64,000 bases of DNA from Phyllobacterium brassicacearum (lineage in GTDB: Bacteria > Pseudomonadota > Alphaproteobacteria > Rhizobiales > Rhizobiaceae): the NCBI RefSeq assembly GCF_003010955.1, contig NZ_PGGO01000002.1, positions 248,001-312,000 on the forward strand. Direction: 5' to 3'. The position numbers were made by a program, and so were the translations under genes. Of the stretch, positions 44,355 to 53,871 are shown piece after piece. Every line of letters starts with the position of its first letter. The stretch's first letter is position 1. The notes under the pieces were generated by a model. That model did no database searches and had not been told where the DNA came from. It saw only the letters and a list, made by a program, of their open reading frames with translations.

Positions 44355-45506
44355 ATGAACGCTCATGATCATATCGTACCATCGGATGCTCCGCTCGATC
44401 AAAACTTCGCACACGCAGCATCGGCGTCTGCCGTCAACTGCCCTCCTCCCCAATCGAAGCGGTCATCGGCCGGCTCATCCTCTATTCCCGCTTTCAAGTT
44501 TGATACCAGAAGAGTGCCGATCGACCAGCAGTATGACTCCTGGCGCAAAAGCTTCTCATCCATGCTCGAGCTTAGCGAACGCAGGGACAGGTCCTGTGGC
44601 TTTGAAGGAAAGCAAACCGTCTGGGATCTCGGCAGCCTCGCGTTCTCCCGGATCAGAACGAGCGCACTCGAGTTTGCAAGTGTGCCTGGTCACACACGCA
44701 GGGAAGCGCTGGATCATTGGACGTTGACCGTTCCGCTCGACGGCACAATCAGCACAGTCGGTCCGGCCAGTAGCTTTCAAGGTGGTGCCGGTGTCGTCCA
44801 GGTCCATTCGCTTGGGCGTTGGTTTGAAGGAAATGTAACAGATAGCGAAATGCTCATTCTGTTTGTTCCCCGGGACTTCGATCCGGAAGTGGCACACGTC
44901 CTTGGCGCTGCCGAGTTCTCCGCGATCGACACGGCGATGGGCCGGCTGTTGTCCGACTACTTCATAGGATTAGCCAAGCGGCTGCCAGCGGTCGAGGCAG
45001 AGTATCTCCCTGAACTCGTGGGCGCGACGCAGTCGATGATCCGAGCGTGCCTGCTGCCGTCTCCCGGCAATATCGAGGAGGCTCAGGCACCCATTGCCCG
45101 CGTACTGCTCGAAAAGGCACGCCGCATAGTGCAATCCAGATTGTTCGACCCATCCTTCAATGCAAATGTCTTGCGTCGGGACCTCGCGATTTCACGCACG
45201 GGGCTCTATCGGATGTTCGAGCCATTCGGCGGCGTTATACACTACTTGCAGCACCAGCGTCTTCTCGATGCACACGCGGCACTGGCGAACCCGAACGACA
45301 AGCGTCGCATTATCGAGATCGCTGAGCAGCGTTGTTTTAGCGATGGGGCAGAGTTCAGCCGGGCATTCAAGAGAGAGTTCGGCTACACGCCAAGCGAAGT
45401 GCGGGCTGGACGCAAGAGCGGCGTCCCGAGTATGCCCACAGGCGAACTTGCCACCGCAGCCCCTGAGGAACGCCTCGGAGTGCTGCTACGCAAGCTTCAC
45501 GGTTGA
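44355..45506 (+). CDS. AraC-family transcriptional regulator (AraC-binding-like N-terminal domain)
   Basis: 383 residues. The N-terminal 220 are an AraC_binding_2-type sensor domain (VPIDQQYDSWRKSF, HWTLTVPLDGTIST). The C-terminal domain has two helix-turn-helix motifs: FNANVLRRDLAISRTGLYRMF and IIEIAEQRCFSDGAEFSRAFKREFGYTPSEVR. The first 45 residues are low-complexity. No obvious target operon lies beside it; the downstream genes are small membrane proteins. Confidence 0.87.
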   Translation: MNAHDHIVPSDAPLDQNFAHAASASAVNCPPPQSKRSSAGSSSIPAFKFDTRRVPIDQQYDSWRKSFSSMLELSERRDRSCGFEGKQTVWDLGSLAFSRIRTSALEFASVPGHTRREALDHWTLTVPLDGTISTVGPASSFQGGAGVVQVHSLGRWFEGNVTDSEMLILFVPRDFDPEVAHVLGAAEFSAIDTAMGRLLSDYFIGLAKRLPAVEAEYLPELVGATQSMIRACLLPSPGNIEEAQAPIARVLLEKARRIVQSRLFDPSFNANVLRRDLAISRTGLYRMFEPFGGVIHYLQHQRLLDAHAALANPNDKRRIIEIAEQRCFSDGAEFSRAFKREFGYTPSEVRAGRKSGVPSMPTGELATAAPEERLGVLLRKLHG

Positions 45507-45531
45507 CCTGCGGCAGGCGATGAGGTTCTCG

Positions 45532-45657
45532 ATGCGTCATGACGATATGGACGAGCGGTTGCGAAAACTCGGCGTGAACGTCGGGCCCTTCACGTTCACC
45601 TTATTGGTCCTGATCGGCGTTGTCTTTGCAATAGGAATTGCCTGGCTTCTGTATTAG
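45532..45657 (+). CDS. Small single-pass membrane protein (41 residues)
   Basis: ATG 45532 has GAGG six bases upstream. The product has a charged front (MRHDDMDERLRKLGVNVG) and one long hydrophobic helix (FTFTLLVLIGVVFAIGIAWLLY) reaching the end. It begins 26 bases after the AraC regulator stop. The layout is typical of regulatory or assembly miniproteins; no family is recognised. Confidence 0.55.
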   Translation: MRHDDMDERLRKLGVNVGPFTFTLLVLIGVVFAIGIAWLLY

Positions 45658-45740
45658 CGCCCGCTGCTGCGGCACTGCAAAGCGGTCGATTGTGCGATTG
45701 TTGACCGCGTTTGTTTGGAAGCTGAGGGGGGCGTGGTGCC

Positions 45741-46247
45741 ATGTTTGATAATGATGACTGGAAGTTGGCTATCGAGGATACGCGATTTCGACAGAATGCT
45801 ATCGTCGCACTCATCTATTCGAGCAACAACCAGGCGCTGGGACTTCTTCGGCTGTTTTCCGTTATCGCTCTTGCCACAGCGACAGGCGCTGTCACGTCGC
45901 TTGCAGCAGGCGAATTCTCACCAGCAGTTGGCTGGGAACTTTTATCGCTGACATTGGTACTCGTGTGGTCGTCCTGGCAGTGTTTTCGCGCCCTTGAAGT
46001 CGGAGACATCGATCTGCCGGGCCGTGACGCCGAATTTTGGTTGCTCGCCGCCGATAACGGAAACGACCGACCTGCATTTTCGCGACATTATCTCGAAGTC
46101 TTCAGGGAACGGTACCGGACCAACCGCATAGTAAGCGAACGGCAGGCCCGCGCGCTCAGAAGGGCAAAACTGGGAGGAATAATAGCGCCACTGATTGGCA
46201 TCGCCGTGGGCGCAGTCCTGGCCTTCTTTCAAATATATTCTGTTTAA
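45741..46247 (+). CDS. Membrane protein of unknown function
   Basis: 168 residues with three hydrophobic helices: ALGLLRLFSVIALATATGAV, WELLSLTLVLVWSSWQCF and LGGIIAPLIGIAVGAVLAFF. A soluble acidic loop (ALEVGDIDLPGRDAEFW) and a basic stretch (YRTNRIVSERQARALRRAK) lie between. A G-rich box precedes ATG 45741. No family is recognised. Confidence 0.65.
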   Translation: MFDNDDWKLAIEDTRFRQNAIVALIYSSNNQALGLLRLFSVIALATATGAVTSLAAGEFSPAVGWELLSLTLVLVWSSWQCFRALEVGDIDLPGRDAEFWLLAADNGNDRPAFSRHYLEVFRERYRTNRIVSERQARALRRAKLGGIIAPLIGIAVGAVLAFFQIYSV

Positions 46248-46326
46248 GCTTCCGCGCGATCATGCACTGTGGCATCGGTCAAATTGGCGAATTGGATATG
46301 CCCCTGTGTTCAGTCGAAGCGTTGTG

Positions 46327-46640
46327 ATAGTCCGTGCAATCGTACTGACTTTCATGGTGGGCGGTGTTGCGGCATGTGCGTCACCTGCCGGGGTGTCCTG
46401 ACGACCGTCAGCACTGCGGCGTCTGACACGGCCAAGGCCGATCTGTTGGTGGCGACGACCCGAGCGTCGACAACACAAAAGGGCGTGTTGGCATGGAGCC
46501 GCGATGCGGATCCTGACACTGGGACTTCTCGTCCGCCGACTTGCGACCCCTTAGGTGCCAGCCGCCACACAAGTCAAACAATGTATCGTACTCGGTCAGC
46601 ATCCATTAATGTGCAGGCACAAAAATCATCGTTCGAATAG
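46327..46640 (+). pseudogene. N-terminal remnant of a DUF900-type alpha/beta-hydrolase lipoprotein gene
   Basis: A lipoprotein signal (VRAIVLTFMVGGVAACAS) in one frame is followed, after a shift near 46400, by KADLLVATTRASTTQKGVL, the hallmark N-terminus of DUF900 hydrolases. A second shift gives FSSADL-like sequence near 46525. The catalytic part is absent. I judge this a relic. The short match makes it less than certain. Confidence 0.5.
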
Positions 46641-46652
46641 TGGAGATCCCGG

Positions 46653-46922
46653 ATGAAGATTGATTTAGGCGAAGTGCTTGATCCATTTCGCAGGCACGTC
46701 ATCGACATCAAAGATGCACTTGCTCACGCCCGTTATCGCTACGATGGGCTCGATTTGATATTGGAGGCGGTCTCCGACTCCAAGGTCCGCGGTGCCTCAC
46801 AGGAAATTTTTGCCGTCGCGGGTGAAAAGATGAATGTCGTTGATGATATGCTAGACGAACTCTATCGGCAGCTATCTGACGTCGATCGCATGCTAGAAGC
46901 TTACGCGTCACAACGAGAGTGA
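46653..46922 (+). CDS. Uncharacterised small helical protein
   Basis: 89 residues, acidic and helical (VLDPFRRHVIDIKDALAHARYRYDG, then VVDDMLDELYRQLSDVDRMLEAY). GGAG lies about nine bases before ATG 46653. There is no signal peptide or membrane helix. Family unknown. Confidence 0.55.
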   Translation: MKIDLGEVLDPFRRHVIDIKDALAHARYRYDGLDLILEAVSDSKVRGASQEIFAVAGEKMNVVDDMLDELYRQLSDVDRMLEAYASQRE

Positions 46923-46972
46923 CGCCTGCTTTTCGGAGCTGGCTCCAATGGCTGCTTTGGGGCTAGAAGCCG

Positions 46973-47500
46973 TCATCCAAGCTTGGAAACATCCGCAGGC
47001 GATGGAATTCGAATGGCCGCCTCGACGTTCGCAGGCAGCTTGAACCGTCGGCGATACTCGCCCGGAGTCAATCCAGCGAGCCTCCGGAATAGACGACGAA
47101 AAGATGTAAGGTCAGAATATCCCACCTCAAAGGCGATCTCATCGATCGGCATGTCCTCGAGTTCCAGCATTTGTTTGGCTTCCTCGACCCTAAGCCATTG
47201 AATATATTCAAGCGGCGAATACCCAGTCGCTTTCCTGAACCGCCGATCGAACGACCGCTTCGGCAAGCCGGATAGCTTGAGCAGTTCGGAGAGAATTTCC
47301 GCCGACTGGTAGTTCGACGGGGCATATTCCTGACACTTTTTGACGACCGCGTCGCCGTGATCGACATTTGCGATCATGGATGCATATGGCAACTGGTCGT
47401 CACGATGCCATTGATAGAGGAAAAGCTTGGATATGCGGATCGCTTCCGCTGTTCCGGCATGACGGGCAATCAGGTACAGCGTCAGGTCCTGTCGCGGATG
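46973..47500 (-). pseudogene. GlxA-type AraC regulator, N-terminal domain lost
   Basis: The frame enters with LTLYLIARHAGTAEAIRISK and LYQWHRDDQLPYASM, the junction segment of GlxA-like regulators (DJ-1/PfpI domain plus AraC). It then has a complete AraC DNA-binding domain (LSGLPKRSFDRRFRKATGYS, IAFEVGYSDLTSFRRLFRR). The approximately 180-residue sensor domain that should precede it is missing. An internal start at 47392 would give a 139-residue DNA-binding protein, which could still be made. Confidence 0.7.
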
Positions 47501-47563
47501 TTGTTGTCTACGACGAAGAAGACGATTAGCGTGACCCCAATGCCCTATTAGTCTTTAGTGTTT

Positions 47564-48343
47564 TTATGATACCGACCATCCGCCATCGACTAGCAAATTT
47601 AGTCCAGTAATGAGGGAAGCTGCCGGCGATGCCAGAAATACAATAGCACCCACAACATCATCAGTTTCCCCGATCCGGCCCAAGGGAATATGTCCGAGTG
47701 TCTTGTCGTAAAAGTCTTTGTCAGACAGCGCAGGTTTCGTTCCATCGGTCCATATGAAAGTGGGGGCAACGGTGTTGACGGTGATGCCGTACTGCGCCCA
47801 TTCGGCTGCAAGACAGCGCATCAAGTGATTTATGGCGGCCTTGCTCATGCAATAGATTGCCTCACCGCGAAGCGTCACAGTACCGGCCTGGGAGCTTATG
47901 CTTATTATGCGACCAGCCTTCTGTGCAATCATTTGCCGGGCGACCGTCTGGGTTACCAGAAATGTACCCTTGATGTTGACCCGCAGTATCTCGTCCACGT
48001 CTACCTCTGCGACGCGCTCAGCAAGATCACCGGGTGCGACGCCGACGTTATTCACGAGAACATCAATCCGTCCGAAGGTCTCAATAGCCTCAGCGACAGA
48101 AGTCTCGATTTCACCACGTTTCGAAATATCCAGCCTAACGGGAAGGACTTTTCTTCCCATTTCTTCAATTTCCTTAATCAGTTCCCGAGACATCGCAACG
48201 TCACGCAAACCCAGAACAATGTCGGAGCCTGCGGCAGCGCACGCAAGAGCGCACGCTCGGCCAATTCCGCGTGACGCACCTGTCACCAACGTCACTTTTC
48301 CTGCAAGACCGAAATCAGGTGCGTGCTTGAGCTGATTTCCCAC
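47564..48343 (-). CDS. Short-chain dehydrogenase/reductase (FabG-like SDR)
   Basis: 259 residues from GTG 48343 (GGAG seven bases upstream); the frame is open to 48394 without a box. The NAD(P) loop is VTGASRGIGRA, the family motif is VNNVGVAPGD, the catalytic Ser and Tyr-x-x-x-Lys lie in ISISSQAG and YCMSKAAI, and the C-terminus is LNLLVDGGWSVS. It reduces a ketone or oxidises an alcohol. The substrate is unknown, and neighbours give no clue. Confidence 0.88.
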   Translation of the reverse strand: MGNQLKHAPDFGLAGKVTLVTGASRGIGRACALACAAAGSDIVLGLRDVAMSRELIKEIEEMGRKVLPVRLDISKRGEIETSVAEAIETFGRIDVLVNNVGVAPGDLAERVAEVDVDEILRVNIKGTFLVTQTVARQMIAQKAGRIISISSQAGTVTLRGEAIYCMSKAAINHLMRCLAAEWAQYGITVNTVAPTFIWTDGTKPALSDKDFYDKTLGHIPLGRIGETDDVVGAIVFLASPAASLITGLNLLVDGGWSVS

Positions 48344-48749
48344 AATACTTCTCCACTTGCACCGCAAGCTTCGATCACCCGTTGCTGTGGGCACAAGTAC
48401 GTTACGGTTACAACAAACGCCGATGCCAATTCAGAGAGCGGTTCTTGAATGTCACCGGCCGGGTGATTGCCCTTACATTCGCGCCAGGCGCCAACAGATA
48501 TCCCGCAAGGCGAGGGCATTTTGGTAACGGACGCAAGAACCCGTTCGCAATGTGTTTGGAGGCGTCGTTCAGGAGATCACGAAATCGGGAATGTAGCGCT
48601 TATCGAACTTTTCGGGCGTATGACGCCAGTTGAATTGGAGCCAAGCTCACCCCTGGGGCATAAGTCGGACATAAATTTCCGCTTCGTGCCAAGAATGGTT
48701 ATCCAGAAACGACTGTTCTGCACCTCCGCCGTCTGCAGGCTTGCGGCCT
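48344..48749. other. Stretch without recognised gene
   Basis: About 400 bases between the SDR start and the antiporter end. Open frames on both strands lack family features. Nothing firm is seen. Confidence 0.4.
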
Positions 48750-50462
48750 TCACGGTATTGTACGACTCTTCCGAATGTGTTCGATAATGCCACGCGCTAT
48801 TTCCCGCTCTCCCATGATGATGAGGTTCGCTCCAAACTTGCCAAGATGTTCAACCTCAGCGTCAGAGTGAGCACGTGCGATGATCTCCAGATTCGGATTT
48901 GCAGCCCGGGCCTGCTGGATGAGATTGCCACCTTCGAAAGGATTGGGGATGGCGCTAATAAACCAGCGTGCCTGCGAGAGGTTCGCGGCGCTCAGGATAT
49001 CTGGTTGCAAGGCATTTGCGTAAAACGCCTCTATGCCGCGGGCACGCAGTTGTTCAACAACGTCCTGTCGCTCTTCAATAACGAGTAAGGGCAGACGGTC
49101 CGCAAGTATTGCTTCGGCTACACGGCTTCCAACGCGGCCATGACCAACCAAGACAGCATGACCACTGAGCTCAGTAATATTCGCTTCACCCGCGCTTGAA
49201 GGAGGAGCAGGCTGATCAGGTGCATTCTGTTGCTCATGCTCGGTGAGCCACGGCATGGCGCGGTGCAGAGCAGCAAAGAGCAACGGATTGACGAGAATCG
49301 AAAGGATCGCACCAACCAGAATGAGATCACGGCCCTCGTCTGGCAGTAGCTTGAGAGATACTCCGAGCCCGGAGAGGATGAAAGAAAATTCGCCAATCTG
49401 TGACATGCTTGCGCCCATCGTCAGCGCGGTGCGAAGGGGGTGGCGCAGAGCAAGCGTTATGGCGAATGCAACAATGGCATTGCCGACGACAATGACCAGG
49501 AAGGTGCCAACGACCGGGACTGTCTCGCGCACGAGGATGGTTGGATCGAACAACATCCCGACAGAAACAAAAAACAGGACCGCAAACGCGTCACGGAACG
49601 GGAGGGTTTCTTGCGCCGCCCGCTGACTTAGCCGCGACTCTGCAAGAATCACGCCCGCAAAGAACGCTCCGAGTGCAAGGGAAACGCCGAATAATTCTGC
49701 AGCGCCATAGGCGACCCCGAGAGCGACGGCCAAGACTGCCAACCGAAAGAGTTCTCGCGAACCGGTGTGGGCTGCGTAATGGAGAACCAATGGGATTACC
49801 CGCTTTCCAACTACCACCATAAGCAGCACAAAGGCAGCGATCTTGATCACCGTGAGTCCGAGCGCACTCCAAACGGTTTGCGTCTCAAACCAGCCGAATA
49901 AGTCCGTGGGTTGCGTCGTGCCTTGACCCAGTCCTCCAAGAGCGTTGGCGAAAAGGGGCAACAACACAAGCGCGAGGATGACGCCTATGTCCTCGACGAT
50001 CAACCAACCGATCGCGATCCGCCCCCGCTCAGTTTCCAGCAACCTGCGCTCGTCCAAAGTCCTCAAAACAACGACAGTGCTCGCAACCGACAGCGAGAGA
50101 CCAAACACAATGGCCGCTCCGATGCTCCAGCCCATCAAATGAGCCAATGTGCCGCCGAGTAGGGAGACGATCCCAATTTGACCAAGAGCGCCGGGTACCG
50201 CAATAGCTCGCACCGAGAGCAGTTCCTCCATTGAAAGATGAAGCCCGACTCCGAACATCAGGAGCAGAACGCCGACCTCGGCGAGTTGTTGCGCAAGCAT
50301 CTGGTCTGCAACGAAGCCGGGCGTGAAAGGTCCTATCACCACGCCTGCGACGAGGTAGCCGATGATGGAAGGCAGCCGAAGCCTGTTCGCAATTGTTCCA
50401 AAAGCGAATGCAAGCCCTAAGGCTGCGACCAAAGTGGCAATGAGCGGGGTTTGGTTAATCAT
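48750..50462 (-). CDS. Monovalent cation:proton antiporter, CPA2 family (YbaL/Kef type)
   Basis: 570 residues from ATG 50462 (AAGG five bases upstream). The N-terminal 390 residues have 12 or so helices (LRLPSIIGYLVAGVVIGPFTP, LSLSVASTVVVLRTLDERR, GWLIVEDIGVILALVLLPL). The C-terminus is a TrkA-N/RCK domain (GHAVLVGHGRVGSRVAEAIL). It exchanges potassium or sodium for protons at the inner membrane, gated by nucleotide. The layout matches E. coli YbaL. Confidence 0.92.
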   Translation of the reverse strand: MINQTPLIATLVAALGLAFAFGTIANRLRLPSIIGYLVAGVVIGPFTPGFVADQMLAQQLAEVGVLLLMFGVGLHLSMEELLSVRAIAVPGALGQIGIVSLLGGTLAHLMGWSIGAAIVFGLSLSVASTVVVLRTLDERRLLETERGRIAIGWLIVEDIGVILALVLLPLFANALGGLGQGTTQPTDLFGWFETQTVWSALGLTVIKIAAFVLLMVVVGKRVIPLVLHYAAHTGSRELFRLAVLAVALGVAYGAAELFGVSLALGAFFAGVILAESRLSQRAAQETLPFRDAFAVLFFVSVGMLFDPTILVRETVPVVGTFLVIVVGNAIVAFAITLALRHPLRTALTMGASMSQIGEFSFILSGLGVSLKLLPDEGRDLILVGAILSILVNPLLFAALHRAMPWLTEHEQQNAPDQPAPPSSAGEANITELSGHAVLVGHGRVGSRVAEAILADRLPLLVIEERQDVVEQLRARGIEAFYANALQPDILSAANLSQARWFISAIPNPFEGGNLIQQARAANPNLEIIARAHSDAEVEHLGKFGANLIIMGEREIARGIIEHIRKSRTIP

Positions 50463-51001
50463 CCTGACCTTATGCGCGCCTTTGACGATCGATGCGTCGA
50501 CTAATGCGATGAAGAAACAGCGCACCGCCACAAGCCACCATGCCGATCAAATGCATGATAACGGTGCGACTCAGGATTGAAAGCGGCTAAACATCGGAAA
50601 GAAGGGAGAAATGCCGGCCGCTGGCACCGCAAACTTAGGCTGGAGGCTTTGGCAAAGGCTCACGAAGGTACCATCCAACTGATCGACGCCGAAATTGGCG
50701 CACACTTTGAAGTCAGATTGCCGGTACCGGGCACTTCTACATAATCCGTTGGGAATTGAGATCTCTTCATCGGATTTTCTGCTTGCACGGACCAGCTGCG
50801 GTTCGACCGGGCTGCTCGGTTTGCTTCACGTTGCTAAATCTCTGCGGCCATGACACTGGAAACCATCAGCCAAATGAGCGATGATCCTCTTATCAACCTG
50901 CCAACTGTGGCGAGCTGATTATCCGGCCCGTGCCGGAAAACTACGGCGACCAGCCGTCAGACCCCCCAGGGACATGATCCCCGATATCCGAGGTTACAAA
51001 A
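50463..51001. other. Intergenic stretch with a histidine-kinase relic
   Basis: Apart from the kinase fragment listed separately, this 540-base stretch has no recognisable gene. A GAGG box just before 51002 belongs to the methyltransferase gene. Confidence 0.4.
50627..50744 (+). pseudogene. C-terminal fragment of a sensor histidine kinase
   Basis: LEALAKAHEGTIQLIDAEIG followed by AHFEVRLPVPGTST and a stop resembles the last 35-40 residues of a HATPase_c domain (G2 box and last strand). Nothing upstream continues the domain in any frame beyond a few residues. The fragment is short, so the call is tentative. Confidence 0.45.
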
Positions 51002-51682
51002 ATGCCTGAGGAAACTGCTGTAAATCAATCGCTTTCGTCTCTCGATAAGGCGGCCCAGCATGTAGGACGCGACTGGCGGCATGCCGCATATTACGACGAC
51101 GCCGAAACCGGAATGGATAAGCACTGGAGCGGCATTATCTGGCCTTTTATCGCGCCACATAAGGAGTACATCGATTTTTCGATAACAATGGACCTTGCGG
51201 CCGGACATGGCCGTAATTCGGCAAAACTCCTTCCGCTCGTCAAGGAACTGCATATCGTCGATATCAATCAGGAGAATATCGATTTTTGCCGGGAACGGTT
51301 CGGTGACAGTCCGACTGTCCACTACCATCTAACCAACGGATATTCTCTCGATTTTTTCGATCCCGGAGAATTGACCTTCGCTTATTGCTTCGATGCTATG
51401 GTCCATTTCGATAGTGACGTAGTGAGGGAATATCTCAAAGAGCTGCGCCGCGTGCTGCGTCCGGGCACAGGGCGCGCGTTCCTGCACCATTCGAACCTGG
51501 TCAACAATCCATCAGGCAGCCACAAGGCAAGGCCCGGCTGGCGCAACTTCATGTCGAAGGAACTGTTCGAGCATTACGCCGCAAAAGAGGGGCTGCACGT
51601 GCTCAAGCAACAGGTTGTCGATTGGAAATTCGATGGCTCCAACATCGATTGCCTAACACTTCTTGAGCGCCCCTCGAACTAA
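51002..51682 (+). CDS. Class I SAM-dependent methyltransferase
   Basis: 226 residues. Motif I is TMDLAAGHGRNSAKLL, the acidic end of strand 2 is LHIVDINQENIDFC, motif IV/post-I is FAYCFDAMVHFDSDVV and the hinge is LRRVLRPGTGRAFLHH. It transfers a methyl group from S-adenosylmethionine to an unknown acceptor. The shape resembles the small sugar- or metabolite-methylating enzymes. GAGG precedes ATG 51002. No pathway partner is next to it. Confidence 0.85.
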   Translation: MPEETAVNQSLSSLDKAAQHVGRDWRHAAYYDDAETGMDKHWSGIIWPFIAPHKEYIDFSITMDLAAGHGRNSAKLLPLVKELHIVDINQENIDFCRERFGDSPTVHYHLTNGYSLDFFDPGELTFAYCFDAMVHFDSDVVREYLKELRRVLRPGTGRAFLHHSNLVNNPSGSHKARPGWRNFMSKELFEHYAAKEGLHVLKQQVVDWKFDGSNIDCLTLLERPSN

Positions 51683-52279
51683 GGGGCTCAAAGGCCGCTT
51701 CACCGTCGTGGCCCTGTTAGCCCGCCAAACATTCTGAGGGGTGCCCAGGGGCAGCGTTGCGCTGTCAACTTCGATCGCGTTTGACGAAGATTCAGAGAAA
51801 GCGATCGAGTCGCGGTAACCTGGAGGCCGGTGCTCATATTCCCTTCCCGGGAATTGGCCACATCCGGTGCGACAGCGACAATTGCGGCTGGGTGCCGTTA
51901 AACTACAGCTCGGGCATCTGATCATGTATACGCACCACCAGTGTGCAAATATCCTTGGGACTTCTGTCGCCGCCAGGGACGGTATTTTCAGACGGCGTAG
52001 ATACCATTCCCTCACGTCCGTTTGCTGCCAGGACCGCGCTTGCCGGGTCGGTCGGAGCCAAAACCATCTGTGAATTCATTTGGTTTACCTCCCTGCAGTC
52101 CGCAATTGTTTTGGGCTCGTTCGACATCGTCAGGCAGGCAATCTACGAACGGCCAAACTCGAGCTTGAAATCCGGGTCAGTAGAGTCAAGAATGAGTGGG
52201 ATTAGCGCTAGTGTCTGGATGCCGTGCCACCCACACAGCTATCTGTACAGGTTTCCTAGCCCGCCCCCCGGAGAGTAAC
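51683..52279. other. Stretch without supported gene
   Basis: Nearly 600 bases before the LCP-type gene. Overlapping frames exist (plus 51943-52278, minus 51903-52127), but none has both a ribosome binding site and a family signal. A short segment near 51860-51910 reads as possible protein end (CDSDNCGWVPLNYSSGI), reminiscent of an SH3-like domain, too short to call. Confidence 0.35.
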
Positions 52280-53449
52280 GTGAGCAGTGGGTCGATCAAT
52301 GGGCCGTCAGTCCCCGAGAACAAGCTCCAGCCCCGTCACAGGCTGCCCTGGTTGCTGGCTGTTGTGACCGCCATCATATTGGTCGTGACCGCTACAGCGT
52401 ATGCGAAACTATCCGGCAACATCAGGCGCGTCGAGGTCACCCAGGAGGATCTGGGCAAAGTCCGCCCCGCCAAACCCTCTTCCAGCGCGCTGAACATCCT
52501 GGTGGTTGGTTCGGACCAGCGCGACGGAGATAACGCCGAGCAAGCCAATTTTGCCGGACAGCGGACGGATATAATCATGCTCGTGCACCTGTCGTTCACG
52601 CGCGGCGACGTGTCCGTGATCAACTTCCCGCGCGACTCGCTGGTCCAGCTTCCGGGCTGCCGCTCCCGGGAAGGCCTGCCGGGCCAGAAGAGACGCCTCG
52701 GTATGATCAACTCGTCCTTCAGCTTTGGCGGCATTGCCTGTACCTGGAAGACCATCGAATCCCTCACCGGGATCCACATCGACCACTTCATCAGGTTTGA
52801 CTTCACCGGCTTTAAGGGCATGGTGGACGCGATGGGCGGGGTAAACCTCTGCATTCCTGAACCAATCCGTGACACGTACGTCCAGCTCTACTTGCCCGCA
52901 GGGCTACAGACCTTGTGGGGTGAACAGGCGCTGGCGTATGTCAGAGCCCGCCACGGCCTCGGCGATGGATCCGACATCGGGCGAATTGTGCGCCAGCAGG
53001 ACTTCTTCGCCGCCATGGTGAAGAAAGCAATGAGCGGTCAGACCCTGTTCAACCCGGTCCGGCTGTACCGCTTTCTGGATGCGGCCACGAATTCCATCAC
53101 CGCCGACCCCGACCTTACCCCCAGCGTGCTGATGAACGTCGCGCTTACGGTCCGCGGACTGTCGTCCGACAAAATTCACTTCGTCACAACGCCCTGGCGC
53201 TACTCTTCCACCTACCCCGGCCGGGTCGAGTGGCTCAAGGGACCGGCCAGGAAGCTGTTCCGGTTGACCGCCGCCGACCATCCCCTCAACCGTCCCGAAA
53301 CCAAAGCAACCCAGCCCAACGCGACATCCATAACCAGGACGAATACCCACCCGACCACCGCGGTTATTGTGCCCTGTTCTCCCGAGCTTCCATCGAAGGC
53401 GCCGGGCCCTGTTGCAGCGGCTGAATTGGGCTATCCGACACCGCAATAG
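52280..53449 (+). CDS. LytR-CpsA-Psr (LCP) family protein
   Basis: 389 residues from GTG 52280 (GGAG six bases upstream). One N-terminal membrane helix (LPWLLAVVTAIILVVTATAYA) is followed by an extracytoplasmic LCP domain: LNILVVGSDQR, QRTDIIMLVHL, VSVINFPRDSLV, FDFTGFKGMVDAMGGV and ALAYVRARHGLGDGSDIGRI with the conserved arginines. The tail is Pro/Thr-rich. LCP enzymes attach teichoic acid, arabinogalactan or capsule polymers to peptidoglycan and belong mainly to Gram-positive bacteria. Its presence among alphaproteobacterial genes suggests transfer, probably from an actinobacterium. Confidence 0.88.
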   Translation: MSSGSINGPSVPENKLQPRHRLPWLLAVVTAIILVVTATAYAKLSGNIRRVEVTQEDLGKVRPAKPSSSALNILVVGSDQRDGDNAEQANFAGQRTDIIMLVHLSFTRGDVSVINFPRDSLVQLPGCRSREGLPGQKRRLGMINSSFSFGGIACTWKTIESLTGIHIDHFIRFDFTGFKGMVDAMGGVNLCIPEPIRDTYVQLYLPAGLQTLWGEQALAYVRARHGLGDGSDIGRIVRQQDFFAAMVKKAMSGQTLFNPVRLYRFLDAATNSITADPDLTPSVLMNVALTVRGLSSDKIHFVTTPWRYSSTYPGRVEWLKGPARKLFRLTAADHPLNRPETKATQPNATSITRTNTHPTTAVIVPCSPELPSKAPGPVAAAELGYPTPQ

Positions 53450-53871
53450 CTATCCGGCAGATCAATCTCCTTATCAAACGAGCCAAAGAAACGCTTGACG
53501 GTAAAAATTGATGCCTCACTCGGCAGAGCCGTAGCGACTTGCTCGCACAGTCGATGGGTAACGACCAGCCCCATTGGTCTCAGGTCATAACCCTATTTAT
53601 CGACGCAACGATTTATTGTTACCTCTCGGAAATCACTGCATATTTTTGATGTGCCGCATGCCCCTGTACGGCATAGGCTCGGCGCCGAGCCGCGAATCCC
53701 CAATCAAACTTTCCGCCGAGCCTCTTTTTGAGCCGATCCGGCTGAACACCCACGGTATGTGATGTAGTGTGTCATGAGAGGGTATAGAAAGATTGGCTGG
53801 CATCCCCTGCCAACAGGTTGGTCGAAACGTCTCCACATGCGTGGGGCTGCCCCACTCTCTTGAACCAATCT
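53450..53871. other. Stretch without recognised gene
   Basis: About 420 bases. A minus-strand frame overlapping the LCP gene end reads MGLVVTHRLCEQVATALPSE, then FTVKRFFGSFDKEIDLPD, and looks somewhat protein-like but matches no family. Nothing else is seen. Confidence 0.35.
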
